A DNA stretch of 35,624 nt from Bacteroidales bacterium UBA1725 (GTDB lineage Bacteria > Bacteroidota > Bacteroidia > Bacteroidales > UBA932), in assembly GCA_002315815.1 (NCBI GenBank), contig DCIN01000023.1, positions 1 through 35,624 on the forward strand, read 5' to 3'. Made by a program: the position numbers and the translations under genes. How positions within the stretch are numbered: position 1 is the first letter of the stretch; the number at the start of each line of letters is the position of its first letter. Positions 23,755-31,417 of the stretch are shown here, piece by piece. The notes under the pieces were generated by a model. It did no database searches and was not told the origin of the DNA. It was given only the letters and a program-made list of their open reading frames with translations.

Positions 23755-23781
23755 ATTACGGGTAAATATATATTACGGGTA
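23755..23781 (-). promoter_or_regulatory. Direct repeat and -7-like box upstream of pepD
   Basis: ATTACGGGTA occurs at 23755-23764 and again at 23772-23781 (17-base spacing, plus orientation). Between and partly overlapping them lies TATATTTA on the minus strand (23770-23763), one base off the TAnnTTTG box, 6 bases from the pepD ATG. This looks like an operator or a promoter with a very short leader. Confidence 0.4.
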
Positions 23782-23791
23782 TAAAGAGATA

Positions 23792-25204
23792 TCAGAAACT
23801 GAGTATCTCTTCAATGTCGGAAACATACTTTCTGAACACACGGTCCGTGGACATAAGGTCAGAGACTGTGTTGCAGGCATGAAGCACAGTGGCGTGGTCC
23901 TTGCCGCCAAGCTCCATTCCTATGGTTGCAAGAGAGCAGTTGGCTATATGGTTGCGGCACAGGTACATCGCTATTTGACGGGACTGGACGATATTGCGTT
24001 TCCTCGATTTGGAAACGAAGTCTTCGCTTGAAATGTTGAAATAGTCACAGACAGTTCTCTGCACCTTATCTATTGTGACATCGGACTTCTCCTCCCCGAC
24101 AATCTTCTCAGCGATATTGGAAACAATCTCCATAAGAGGTTTGTCCGGTGCGACTGTAGAATAAGCGATGAGTGAAATCAGCACACCCTCAAGTTCCCTG
24201 AAATTGGATTTTATGCGGCCGGCGATGAATTCGAGAACCTCATCCGGAATATCTACACCCTCCCTGAAACAACGGTTGCGCAGCATCTCGAGACGGGTGT
24301 TGTAGTCAGGATGACCGAGCTGTACCGAAAGACCCCATTTGAAACGGGAGAGGAGACGCTCCTCGAAATTCTGAAGATCCACCGGTGCACGGTCCGAAGT
24401 GAATACGAGCTGCTTGCCGTTCTGGTGAAGGAAATTGAATACGTTGAAGAACGCTGACTGCGACCCCGGACCTATCAGGTCCTGAATGTCATCGACAATG
24501 AGCACATCTATCTTGCAATAGAATGCCAGGAAGTCAGTGAGTTTGTTGCGCACGTTCACTGCATCCATATATTGGGTCTTGAACTCGTTTCCGGTAACGT
24601 AAAGAACTACCAGTTCGGGATATTTGTCTTTAATGGACAAACCAATGGCCTGGGCCAGATGGGTTTTGCCAAGACCGGGGCCTCCGAATATGAACAAGGG
24701 ATTGAAAGGAGTCTTGCCGGGTGCGTCGGAAATACTGGAACCGGCGCAGATGCCTATCTTGTTGCATTCGCCTTCGATGAGATTGTCGAAGCAATATGCA
24801 GGATTGAGCCTGGGATTGATTTTGACTTTGTGAAGTCCCGGATATACGAATGGGCCGGGATTGGATTGAGTCTCTATCGTGACCTCCCTGTTGATCGGAG
24901 TCTTTGCTGACTGTGCGTAAAAAGTCATTGCAGACTGATTGCTCACAGGACGGACCATATAAGAAAGCTTGGCACCGGCACCTATTACGCGCCTCAATGT
25001 CATCTTTAGTATTTCGAGATAGGCTGACTCAAGATATTCCCTGAAATAATCGGAAGGAACTTCAAGGGTGAGACGGGAGTCGGTGAACGAGACGGGACGG
25101 ACCGGCTTGAACCAGGTAGCGAACTGCTGCGGCTCAATAATCTGCTCGATGATATGCAGACAATTGTTCCAAATATCTATATGTTTTTCCTGTTCGTTCA
25201 TCAT
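23792..25204 (-). CDS. dnaA: Chromosomal replication initiator DnaA
   Basis: 470 residues from the ATG at 25204 (a second ATG follows at once at 25201). The frame is open further upstream but that part is a low-complexity Phe-rich sequence from the AT-rich leader. Domain I is at ~5-80 (WNNCLHIIEQIIEPQQFATW), AAA+ Walker A GGPGLGKT at 174-181, Walker B VLIVDDIQDL, an arginine-finger region with RLLSRFKWGLSV, and the C-terminal DNA-binding helix with GGKDHATVLHACNTV. It opens the replication origin and acts as a transcription factor. Flanking genes are pepD (downstream) and the amidase; no dnaN neighbour is present, as is usual in Bacteroidota. Confidence 0.96.
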   Translation of the reverse strand: MMNEQEKHIDIWNNCLHIIEQIIEPQQFATWFKPVRPVSFTDSRLTLEVPSDYFREYLESAYLEILKMTLRRVIGAGAKLSYMVRPVSNQSAMTFYAQSAKTPINREVTIETQSNPGPFVYPGLHKVKINPRLNPAYCFDNLIEGECNKIGICAGSSISDAPGKTPFNPLFIFGGPGLGKTHLAQAIGLSIKDKYPELVVLYVTGNEFKTQYMDAVNVRNKLTDFLAFYCKIDVLIVDDIQDLIGPGSQSAFFNVFNFLHQNGKQLVFTSDRAPVDLQNFEERLLSRFKWGLSVQLGHPDYNTRLEMLRNRCFREGVDIPDEVLEFIAGRIKSNFRELEGVLISLIAYSTVAPDKPLMEIVSNIAEKIVGEEKSDVTIDKVQRTVCDYFNISSEDFVSKSRKRNIVQSRQIAMYLCRNHIANCSLATIGMELGGKDHATVLHACNTVSDLMSTDRVFRKYVSDIEEILSF

Positions 25205-25249
25205 TTTTTCACCAGTGCAAAAATGGATGATAAAAAAATGAAAAAAAAA

Positions 25250-25257
25250 CAAAAATA
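25250..25257 (-). promoter_or_regulatory. -7 box of dnaA
   Basis: TATTTTTG on the minus strand fits TAnnTTTG and lies 45 bases before the dnaA ATG, with an AT-rich leader in between. No clear -33 element. The 25205-25428 gap is strongly AT-rich but I found no good DnaA boxes. Confidence 0.45.
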
Positions 25258-25389
25258 CTATTGACAATAATAAAATTTAGTATTATACAGGCTTGTGGAA
25301 CCCAAAACCAATGTCATTTAAATCCCTATATATCAATTACTTATAGAAATCTAAAAATGTAATTATATCAATATTAACAAATTATGAAA

Positions 25390-25404
25390 CCAAATGCTGT
25401 TTGG
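25390..25404 (-). terminator. Possible weak terminator after the amidase gene
   Basis: CCAAA (25390-25394) and TTTGG (25400-25404) form a five-base stem with a five-base loop, followed on the minus strand by the T-rich TTTCATAATTTG. It lies 25 bases past the amidase stop. The stem is short and the T-tract broken, so it is uncertain. Confidence 0.3.
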
Positions 25405-25428
25405 GGCAAAATAACACGCAAAAAAAGT

Positions 25429-26553
25429 TCACAGAGTCTTTCTGTAAGGAGAGATATCCGTCATTCCTGATACCTTTACAACAAAAGCACCCGGAAAAGA
25501 ATTGCGTATTTCGTTCAAGGCATTCTGGGCATCTTCAGGGTTTGTCGACAGCGCCGTCACATACTTGTACAGAGTCCCGGATTTGTACCGTCTGACAGTC
25601 AGACCGGAGAAACAACCGTCATTTTCGTCAATTGACCGGGACGAAGCCAACAACTGCACTCCATACCGGACTTCAGGGGCTTCGGTGACTTGATTGACTT
25701 CGGTGACTTGATTGACTTGATTGACTTCGGGGGTCTCCGGAATTTGAGGCAGAGCTTCGGGGGACGCCGCTTCCGAACCGTCACGGTATGCCTTTATCGC
25801 AGAAAACAACCTCGCCGCAATTTCCTTCCTGTGCTGTATGTTGCGGAGTACGGCAAGATCCGATGAATTGGAAATAAACCCGAGTTCGACAAGGACAGAA
25901 GGCATAGATGTCATCCAAAGTACAAGGAAAGGGTTCTGCGAAACTCCCCTTGCATTGGAAATAGGCCCGCCGTGGAGCGCGGAATCGGCCAGTTCGGCAA
26001 AATGAATGCTCTTCTCGAGATTGGAATTCTGCATCAACTGCATAAAAATATACGATGCCGGGTCGGAGGGGTCAAAACCTTGATATTTCTCGCTGTAATC
26101 GTCCTCAAGCAGAATCACCGAGTTTTCCCGGCGGCATATCTCCATATTGGAAGCGTACAGGTCTCTGTTCTTGTTGGAAGACTGTCCGAGGACGTGTACG
26201 GAATAACCGTTGGCCGCGGTGCCGGTCGTGGAGTTGATATGTATCGATATGAACAGATCGGCATCGGCGTCATTGGCAATTCGGGCACGCTGCTCAAGTT
26301 CAGGAAAAGTGTCTGAAGTGCGAGTCATTATGATTTTCACTTCAGGCCAGGCTTCCTGAATCAGTGCTGCAAGACGGAGGGATATGTCAAGGGTGAAATC
26401 CTTCTCGTAACTTTTCCTGTCTTTGCTCACTGCTCCGGGATCCTTGCCCCCGTGTCCGGGATCTATCACTATGGTCTTAAGACTCAGACCGTCCTGTGCT
26501 GAAGATATCAGGCAGAGCAGAAAGCAGAAGAATATGCAGATTGTGCGTTTCAA
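25429..26553 (-). CDS. N-acetylmuramoyl-L-alanine amidase with C-terminal SPOR domain
   Basis: 374 residues starting at a TTG (26553); no in-frame ATG exists before the signal peptide MKRTICIFFCFLL, which is cleaved after SSAQ. The Amidase_3 domain (~25-250) carries the zinc ligands His34 (DPGHGG), Glu50 and His105 (SIHINS) and the catalytic Glu223 (VELGF). It cleaves the amide bond between MurNAc and the stem peptide in the periplasm. A Val/Asn/Gln/Thr/Glu-rich linker made of 9-bp repeats leads to a SPOR-like domain (~295-365, RYGVQLLASS and the final FVVKV strand) that would bind denuded septal glycan. It is divergent from the LptD-like gene. Confidence 0.9.
   Translation of the reverse strand: MKRTICIFFCFLLCLISSAQDGLSLKTIVIDPGHGGKDPGAVSKDRKSYEKDFTLDISLRLAALIQEAWPEVKIIMTRTSDTFPELEQRARIANDADADLFISIHINSTTGTAANGYSVHVLGQSSNKNRDLYASNMEICRRENSVILLEDDYSEKYQGFDPSDPASYIFMQLMQNSNLEKSIHFAELADSALHGGPISNARGVSQNPFLVLWMTSMPSVLVELGFISNSSDLAVLRNIQHRKEIAARLFSAIKAYRDGSEAASPEALPQIPETPEVNQVNQVTEVNQVTEAPEVRYGVQLLASSRSIDENDGCFSGLTVRRYKSGTLYKYVTALSTNPEDAQNALNEIRNSFPGAFVVKVSGMTDISPYRKTL
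25681..25734 (-). repeat. 9-bp in-frame repeats in the amidase linker
   Basis: Six 9-base units in plus orientation, of two types: TTCGGTGAC and TTGATTGAC, ordered a-b-a-b-b and a diverged a. They encode the Val-Asn-Gln and Val-Thr-Glu steps of the linker between the amidase and SPOR domains. Copy-number change would lengthen or shorten the linker without a frameshift. Confidence 0.85.
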
Positions 26554-26571
26554 AAATTATAGGTAAATTCG
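26540..26571 (+). promoter_or_regulatory. Possible promoter of the LptD-like gene
   Basis: ATTG (26540-26543), 20 bases, then TAAATTCG (26564-26571), a one-mismatch version of the TTTG-N20-TAnnTTTG promoter, 32 bases before the proposed TTG start at 26604. It overlaps the first codons of the divergent amidase gene. Confidence 0.42.
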
Positions 26572-26580
26572 CAGGTTTTA

Positions 26581-26588
26581 CAAATTTA
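26581..26588 (-). promoter_or_regulatory. -7 box of the amidase gene
   Basis: TAAATTTG on the minus strand is a full TAnnTTTG match, 27 bases before the proposed TTG start at 26553. No -33 TTTG is seen. It lies within the 50-base region shared with the divergent LptD-like gene. Confidence 0.45.
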
Positions 26589-26603
26589 TGTAAAAAAACG
26601 CAT

Positions 26604-29372
26604 TTGAGAAAGCTGTCGCTCATATTTCCGATTCTTTTCGCGCTCTGTCTCCTGTCGCCTGAATGCTATGCTCAAGTGCGCAGGATAGCGGACAGACGTC
26701 AGACTCACAAATACGGAACACTGACCGTCAGGGAGAAAGAAGCTCCCGACTCTCTTACTCTGGCGCGTTTGGATTCGCTTGCCAGGGCCGATTCGCTGCA
26801 CCGTGAAGATTCAATAGCCGTTTTGGGCAAGAGTTCGTTGGACAGACCTGCTTTTTCGACCGCGAAAGACTCCATACTGGAAGTTTTCAGGGACGGTCGG
26901 AGACTTATATATTATTATGGCGACGTGAGCGTGAAGTATCAGGATATGGAGCTCACGGCAGGCTATATGGAATATGATATGAACTTGAGCGAGGTCTATG
27001 CCAAAGGAGTGTTCGACACTCTCAAGCAGGAGTGGACAGGCCAGCCGGTAATGACGCAGGGAGGGCAGACCTACAATATGGAGGAGGTGAGGTACAACTT
27101 CAACACGCACCGTGCCCTTATCAAAAATATGGACACCGAGGAGGACGAAGGCGTCCTGCACGGAGAAAACATCAAGATGATGGAGGACAAGTCCATCAAT
27201 ATGACTCACGGAGTCTATACTCTCTGCGACGCTCCAGAACCACATTATTACCTGAAACTGTCGATGGGCAAGGTAATTACGGAGCCGACTCGCAAAACCG
27301 TCTTCGGGCCGGCCAATCTTGTGGTCGGCGGAGTCAACCTGCCTTTCATAGGACTGCCGTTCGGCTTCGTTCCGGAGAGGCCGGAAAGGGCCACAGGCAT
27401 TCTGATGCCCACCTTCGGCGAAGAAGAGAACCGAGGTTTCTATCTGCGCGACCTCGGTATGTATTTCGCTATCGGCAACCACGTCGACATATCTGTAACC
27501 GGGGACATATATTCTCTGGGGTCGTGGGCACTTGACCTCAATTCAAGGTATAAGTTCAACTACAAGTTCAACGGAAACCTTACCGCCAACTACTCATACA
27601 ACAAACTCGAAGGGACAAAAAGCGGAGAATATGACATCTCGACGGATTTCGGTCTCAAATGGACACATACGCAGGATTCCAAAGCCCGTCCCGGAACAAA
27701 CTTCAGCGCATCGGTGAATTTCTCAACCCCTACCAACAACAGATACAATTCGAGGTCGCTGAGCGAAGCTATGCAGAATCAGGTCCGTTCCTCCATCTCA
27801 TACTCCCGAAACTGGAACGGCAAGTTCAACCTGAGTTTGAACCTGCTGCACAGCCAGACCAACAACCAGAGCCCCTCTGACAGTACGAGAGACGCTTCCT
27901 ACTCTTTCTCTCTGCCCAACATCACTTTTTCGATGAGTACCATCTACCCTTTCAAGAAGAAAAACAGGGTAGGCAAAGAAAGTGCTCTGGAAAAGATTTC
28001 ATTCGGATACGGCACTTCACTCCAGAACACTATAGGATTCAAGGCCAGCGAGTTCAACCTCAAGGACCCCGACTTCGTCGATAAGTTCCAGACTTCGATG
28101 AACCACAACTTCAACATCGGACTTCCCAGTTTCCAGCTGCTCAAATACTTGAATTTCAATCCGTCTATCAGCTACGGAATGAACTGGTACTTCCGTCAGA
28201 AAGAGGCATCGTACAATGCGGAGAAAGATACGGTTGAAGTCAGAAACGGTCATATGTTCGGATCTTTCGGTCTCACGCAGCAAGTGTCCGGAGGCATATC
28301 GATGAGCACACGGCTATACAGTATGTTCAATTTCGGCCAGGGACACAAAATCAATGCAATCCGACACGTCATATCCCCATCCGTGTCGATGTCTTTCTCG
28401 CCCGACCAGAAGACTGCCCTGAACGGATACAGGACTTTGGAATATACTGACAAGAAAGGACGGGAAAGGACATACAACTATAACGTGTATGAGGGTTTGG
28501 GAGGCAGTGTTCCAGGAAACGGCAAGTCTGCCAGTGCGTCATTCACCATCAACAACAATATCGAGGCCAAGGTGCGGGACTTCGCCGACACGACGGGGAA
28601 AGGCACCAAAATCGTGAAACTGATTGACAACCTGTCACTGTCCGGCTCGTACAATTTCCTGGCCGACTCAATGAAAATGAGCGAAATTTCGTTGACAATG
28701 GGCACCAATCTGTTCAACAAGATAAGTCTGAACGCAAGAGCGACATTCGACCCATACGGAGTTGACAGCAAAGGTATAAGACATTCAAGATATGCTGTGA
28801 CTGAGGGTCAGGGACTCGTCAGATTCACTGCTGCAAACATATCTGCCAGCTGGACAATGAACGGCAAAGGGGAAATAAACGGTTTCGACGGCACCAAATC
28901 AAGCGGAGGAGGGAGCCAGGTAAGTGCCAATTCCACTTATCAGAGAGTTTACAAGAATCCATTGACAGGAGAAAACATACCCGGAGGCTGGCTCTACTAC
29001 ACCAATCCCAGCGCTCCCTGGTCAATTAATCTGAGTGCTAGTTTTACGTATTTGAAAGGTTATGATTTCAACACCACCACGGGAGAACTCAGCCCCAAGA
29101 ACAAATACACTGCAACTCTTAGCGCGAGCGGAAGCCTCAGATTGAGTCCGAGACTGAATATGAACTGCTCTTCAGGCTATGACTTCATTGCCCACAAGAT
29201 TACCCCAAGCCAGTTCAGTTTCACTTATGACCTTCACTGCTTCAACATTTCCGTATCGTGGGTTCCTACAGGTTTTTATAAATCATACAGTTTCAGAATA
29301 GCCGCAAATGCCTCAGCCCTTGCCGATCTTCTGACATTCAGGAAGAGCAACAGTTATATGGACAACTACTGA
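26604..29372 (+). CDS. LptD-like outer-membrane LPS assembly protein
   Basis: 922 residues from a TTG at 26604, selected because it opens the signal peptide (MRKLSLIFPILFALCLLS, cleavage at CYAQ). The frame extends upstream, but that part is antisense to the amidase start and not signal-like. Residues ~80-230 resemble the OstA/LptA beta-taco domain (LIYYYGDVSVKYQDMELTAG and later DKSINMTHGVYTL). The remainder is a large beta barrel rich in alternating strands, ending in LLTFRKSNSYMDNY. In Bacteroidota this family is annotated as putative LptD, inserting lipopolysaccharide into the outer leaflet. The E. coli Cys pattern is not conserved. The partner lptE is not visible here. The gene is divergent from the amidase and followed by the two tRNA-Lys genes on the opposite strand. 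Confidence 0.84.
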   Translation: MRKLSLIFPILFALCLLSPECYAQVRRIADRRQTHKYGTLTVREKEAPDSLTLARLDSLARADSLHREDSIAVLGKSSLDRPAFSTAKDSILEVFRDGRRLIYYYGDVSVKYQDMELTAGYMEYDMNLSEVYAKGVFDTLKQEWTGQPVMTQGGQTYNMEEVRYNFNTHRALIKNMDTEEDEGVLHGENIKMMEDKSINMTHGVYTLCDAPEPHYYLKLSMGKVITEPTRKTVFGPANLVVGGVNLPFIGLPFGFVPERPERATGILMPTFGEEENRGFYLRDLGMYFAIGNHVDISVTGDIYSLGSWALDLNSRYKFNYKFNGNLTANYSYNKLEGTKSGEYDISTDFGLKWTHTQDSKARPGTNFSASVNFSTPTNNRYNSRSLSEAMQNQVRSSISYSRNWNGKFNLSLNLLHSQTNNQSPSDSTRDASYSFSLPNITFSMSTIYPFKKKNRVGKESALEKISFGYGTSLQNTIGFKASEFNLKDPDFVDKFQTSMNHNFNIGLPSFQLLKYLNFNPSISYGMNWYFRQKEASYNAEKDTVEVRNGHMFGSFGLTQQVSGGISMSTRLYSMFNFGQGHKINAIRHVISPSVSMSFSPDQKTALNGYRTLEYTDKKGRERTYNYNVYEGLGGSVPGNGKSASASFTINNNIEAKVRDFADTTGKGTKIVKLIDNLSLSGSYNFLADSMKMSEISLTMGTNLFNKISLNARATFDPYGVDSKGIRHSRYAVTEGQGLVRFTAANISASWTMNGKGEINGFDGTKSSGGGSQVSANSTYQRVYKNPLTGENIPGGWLYYTNPSAPWSINLSASFTYLKGYDFNTTTGELSPKNKYTATLSASGSLRLSPRLNMNCSSGYDFIAHKITPSQFSFTYDLHCFNISVSWVPTGFYKSYSFRIAANASALADLLTFRKSNSYMDNY

Positions 29373-29404
29373 TACCGTACAATTGTAGGTCCCTTGAAAA
29401 CACG

Positions 29405-29430
29405 AGAAGTCCAGCAATAGCCGGACTTCT
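29405..29430 (-). terminator. Intrinsic terminator of the tRNA-Lys pair
   Basis: AGAAGTCC (29405-29412) and GGACTTCT (29423-29430) form a perfect 8-bp stem with a 10-base loop. On the minus strand it follows the tRNA-Lys(CUU) gene after a few bases and runs into CGTGTTTTC. It also lies 32 bases after the LptD-like stop and could slow transcription from that side, though no T-run follows in the plus direction. Confidence 0.6.
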
Positions 29431-29434
29431 TGAG

Positions 29435-29507
29435 TGCTCCCTTAGGGGCTCGAACCCTAGACACCCTGATTAAGAGTCAGGTGCTCTACCAACTGAGCTA
29501 AGGAAGC
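29435..29507 (-). tRNA. tRNA-Lys (CUU)
   Basis: 73 bases. The acceptor stem GCTTCCT pairs with AGGGAGC (one T-G pair), the D arm is TAGCTCAGTTGGTAGAGC, the anticodon loop CTCTTAA gives CTT at 29474-29472 and the T arm has GGTTCGAGCCC. The discriminator base is A (29435) and no CCA follows in the DNA. It lies 18 bases downstream of tRNA-Lys(UUU), in the same transcript. Confidence 0.95.
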
Positions 29508-29525
29508 AATTTTGTCAATGTCTTG

Positions 29526-29598
29526 TGACCCGTTCGGGGCTCGAACCCGAGACCCCCACATTAAAAGTGTGATGCTCTACCTACTGAGCTAACGAGTC
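29526..29598 (-). tRNA. tRNA-Lys (UUU)
   Basis: 73 bases. The acceptor stem GACTCGT pairs with ACGGGTC, the anticodon loop is CTTTTAA with anticodon TTT at 29565-29563, and the T arm reads GGGTTCGAGCCCC. The discriminator is A and CCA is not encoded. With the CUU isoacceptor next to it, both lysine codons are served by one transcript driven from the promoter at 29615-29646. Confidence 0.95.
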
Positions 29599-29614
29599 CT
29601 CCGTTTTGGGATTG

Positions 29615-29646
29615 CAAAGTTACCTTTTTTGTGATAAATATCCAAA
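29615..29646 (-). promoter_or_regulatory. Promoter of the tRNA-Lys pair
   Basis: TTTG (29646-29643), 20 bases, then TAACTTTG (29622-29615) on the minus strand: a full match to the Bacteroidota -33/-7 promoter. It ends 16 bases before the tRNA-Lys(UUU) 5' end and lies between the ACT-domain gene and the tRNAs. Confidence 0.78.
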
Positions 29647-29662
29647 TAATATTTGGGAAATA

Positions 29663-30091
29663 TTACAAAAGTTTTGACAAATCTTTCTCCGGTATGAACT
29701 TGAGTTCATTCTCCTGTATGACCTGTCTGGCCAGACTGTTGTTGTCCGTACGGAATACGAGACATCCCTTTCCGTTCAGGAGAAAAGAATAGAGGTATGC
29801 AATGCTGATACCCTTGGATGCGAAAAGTTCGATGGCATCAGCGGCACGACCGGGGACATCGTCAAGTTCGAGAGCGAAGACTTCGCAAAGAGAAGCGGCA
29901 ACCCCGTGCTCCCGGAGAGTGTCATATGCCTTCTGCGGCTCACTGCAGATAATGCGGCAGATTCCGTATTCGGCAGTATCGGCAATGGTGGATGCTATCA
30001 GCTGTATTCCCTCTTCCTTCAACAATTTGAGAACCTTGACCAAGGTGCCGGACTTGTTCTCGATAAAAATTGAAATCTGATTGATTGTCAT
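29663..30091 (-). CDS. Tandem ACT-domain protein
   Basis: 142 residues comprising two ACT domains: ~1-68 (ISIFIENKSGTLVKVLKLLKE) and ~70-140 (FALELDDVPGRAADAIELFA), each with the beta-alpha-beta-beta-alpha-beta pattern and the Gly at the strand-helix turn that binds amino acids. ACT pairs sense amino acids such as Phe, Trp or branched chains. It is the last gene of the iorAB-paaK operon, 15 bases after paaK; proteins like it recur next to phenylacetate-CoA ligase genes in Bacteroidota. The inference is that it senses aromatic amino acids and modulates the pathway; the ligand is not known. Confidence 0.85.
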   Translation of the reverse strand: MTINQISIFIENKSGTLVKVLKLLKEEGIQLIASTIADTAEYGICRIICSEPQKAYDTLREHGVAASLCEVFALELDDVPGRAADAIELFASKGISIAYLYSFLLNGKGCLVFRTDNNSLARQVIQENELKFIPEKDLSKLL

Positions 30092-30106
30092 ATAGTTCGC
30101 AGTTAA

Positions 30107-31414
30107 TTAAAATTTCTTTCTTAAATCTTTCACTCTCACGGCCTTGCCTTCGGATTTCGGAAGACTGTTCTTGGGTACGAGCCTTACCTTGGGGGTGATG
30201 AGAATTTCGTCGCGCAGTTGCCTTGTAATCTCTTTCTCAAGGGTCTGAAGACGTGAATAGTCATCAAAAATCATATCTTTAAGCTCCACATCGACTGTCA
30301 TCGCATCGTTGTCGGAAAGCGTTTCCAGAGTGATAAGATAATCGGAAGCGAGTTCCTCGAAATGCATCAGAACAGTCTCTATCTGAATGGGGAAGATGTT
30401 GACACCTTTGAGAATGATCATATCGTCGCTACGTCCTTTCATCCTGTCCAGACGCAGGTGATGACGTCCGCAGGGGCAGTCTCCCGGCAAGATTCTGGTC
30501 AGGTCTCTGGTACGATAACGGAGCAGCGGCATAGCCTCGCGGTTGATGGTGGTGAGCACCAACTCCCCTACCTCACCGTCCGGAACAGGTTCGAGGGTGT
30601 CAGGATTCACAATCTCGACTATGAAATAATCCTCCCAGATGTGCATACCGTTCTGCTCACGGCATTCGAATGCCACTCCCGGACCCATCATCTCGCTCAT
30701 TCCGAAGGAGTTGTACGCCTTGATGCTGAGCATATCCTCTATCCTGCGGCGGGTATCCTCAGAATGTGGCTCGGCACCTATGACCAGAGTGCGCAGACTG
30801 GTGTCACGCCTGGGGTCAATGCCTTTCTCGCACATCACTTCATAGAGCCTGGCAGCATAAGAAGGAATGGCATGCACGACAGTCGTCCCGAAATCAGTGA
30901 AGAACTTGAGTTGTCTGAGAGTATTGCCGGCAGCGGCCGGTACAGTAAGCATTCCCAGACGTTCAGCTCCGTACTGGAAGCCCAGACCTCCGGTGAACAT
31001 TCCGTATCCCGAAGTGTTCTGAAAGACATCTTCGGGACGGCATCCTACCATCCACAAGCAACGGGCTACAGCATTTGCCCACTGATCAAGGTCTTTGGCA
31101 GTATGGAGAATCACCGTAGGATTGCCTGTGGTACCCGAACTGGAATGCAATCGTGTACACTCACGAAGAGGTACGGAAGCTATTCCGAAAGGATAGGTGT
31201 CACGAAGGTCCTGCTTTGTGGTGAAAGGGATTTTCTTGAGATCGTCAAGTGTGCTGATATCAGAGACGGAGAGACCGTTTTCCTTGAAACGTCTGTGATA
31301 AAAAGCAGAGTCCATACAGTGCTTTACAGTAGTTTTGAGACGTTCGGTCTGCAGAGCCTCCAACTCGCTGCGGGAGAAACTCTCCTCGGGATTGTAGAAT
31401 TCCTTGTAATCCAT
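30107..31414 (-). CDS. paaK: Phenylacetate-CoA ligase family (copy 1)
   Basis: 435 residues of the PaaK branch of the adenylate-forming superfamily, close to the typical ~435. The P-loop-like AMP-binding motif is LHSSSGTTGNPTV (~90-102), followed by YNSFGMSEMMGPG and RYRTRDLT and the C-terminal hinge with GRSDDMIILKGVNIFP. It makes aryl-acetyl-CoA from the acid, ATP and CoA with AMP release. It lies 3 bases after the other PaaK copy. Two neighbouring paralogues suggest different aromatic acids (phenylacetate, 4-hydroxyphenylacetate, indoleacetate). Which copy uses which is not visible. It contains a CPCGR metal-site-like motif as in many PaaK proteins. Confidence 0.88.
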   Translation of the reverse strand: MDYKEFYNPEESFSRSELEALQTERLKTTVKHCMDSAFYHRRFKENGLSVSDISTLDDLKKIPFTTKQDLRDTYPFGIASVPLRECTRLHSSSGTTGNPTVILHTAKDLDQWANAVARCLWMVGCRPEDVFQNTSGYGMFTGGLGFQYGAERLGMLTVPAAAGNTLRQLKFFTDFGTTVVHAIPSYAARLYEVMCEKGIDPRRDTSLRTLVIGAEPHSEDTRRRIEDMLSIKAYNSFGMSEMMGPGVAFECREQNGMHIWEDYFIVEIVNPDTLEPVPDGEVGELVLTTINREAMPLLRYRTRDLTRILPGDCPCGRHHLRLDRMKGRSDDMIILKGVNIFPIQIETVLMHFEELASDYLITLETLSDNDAMTVDVELKDMIFDDYSRLQTLEKEITRQLRDEILITPKVRLVPKNSLPKSEGKAVRVKDLRKKF

Positions 31415-31417
31415 ACT

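Noticed and set aside
25205..25428. Strongly AT-rich gap upstream of dnaA as a replication origin
   Set aside because: No cluster of DnaA boxes was found; the best is a partial match around 25293-25301. AT-richness alone is not enough, so only a promoter box is reported. GC skew over the chromosome would decide.
29435..29598. Missing CCA on both tRNA-Lys genes as a sign of pseudogenes
   Set aside because: All arms pair correctly and a consensus promoter is present; Bacteroidota commonly add CCA after transcription.
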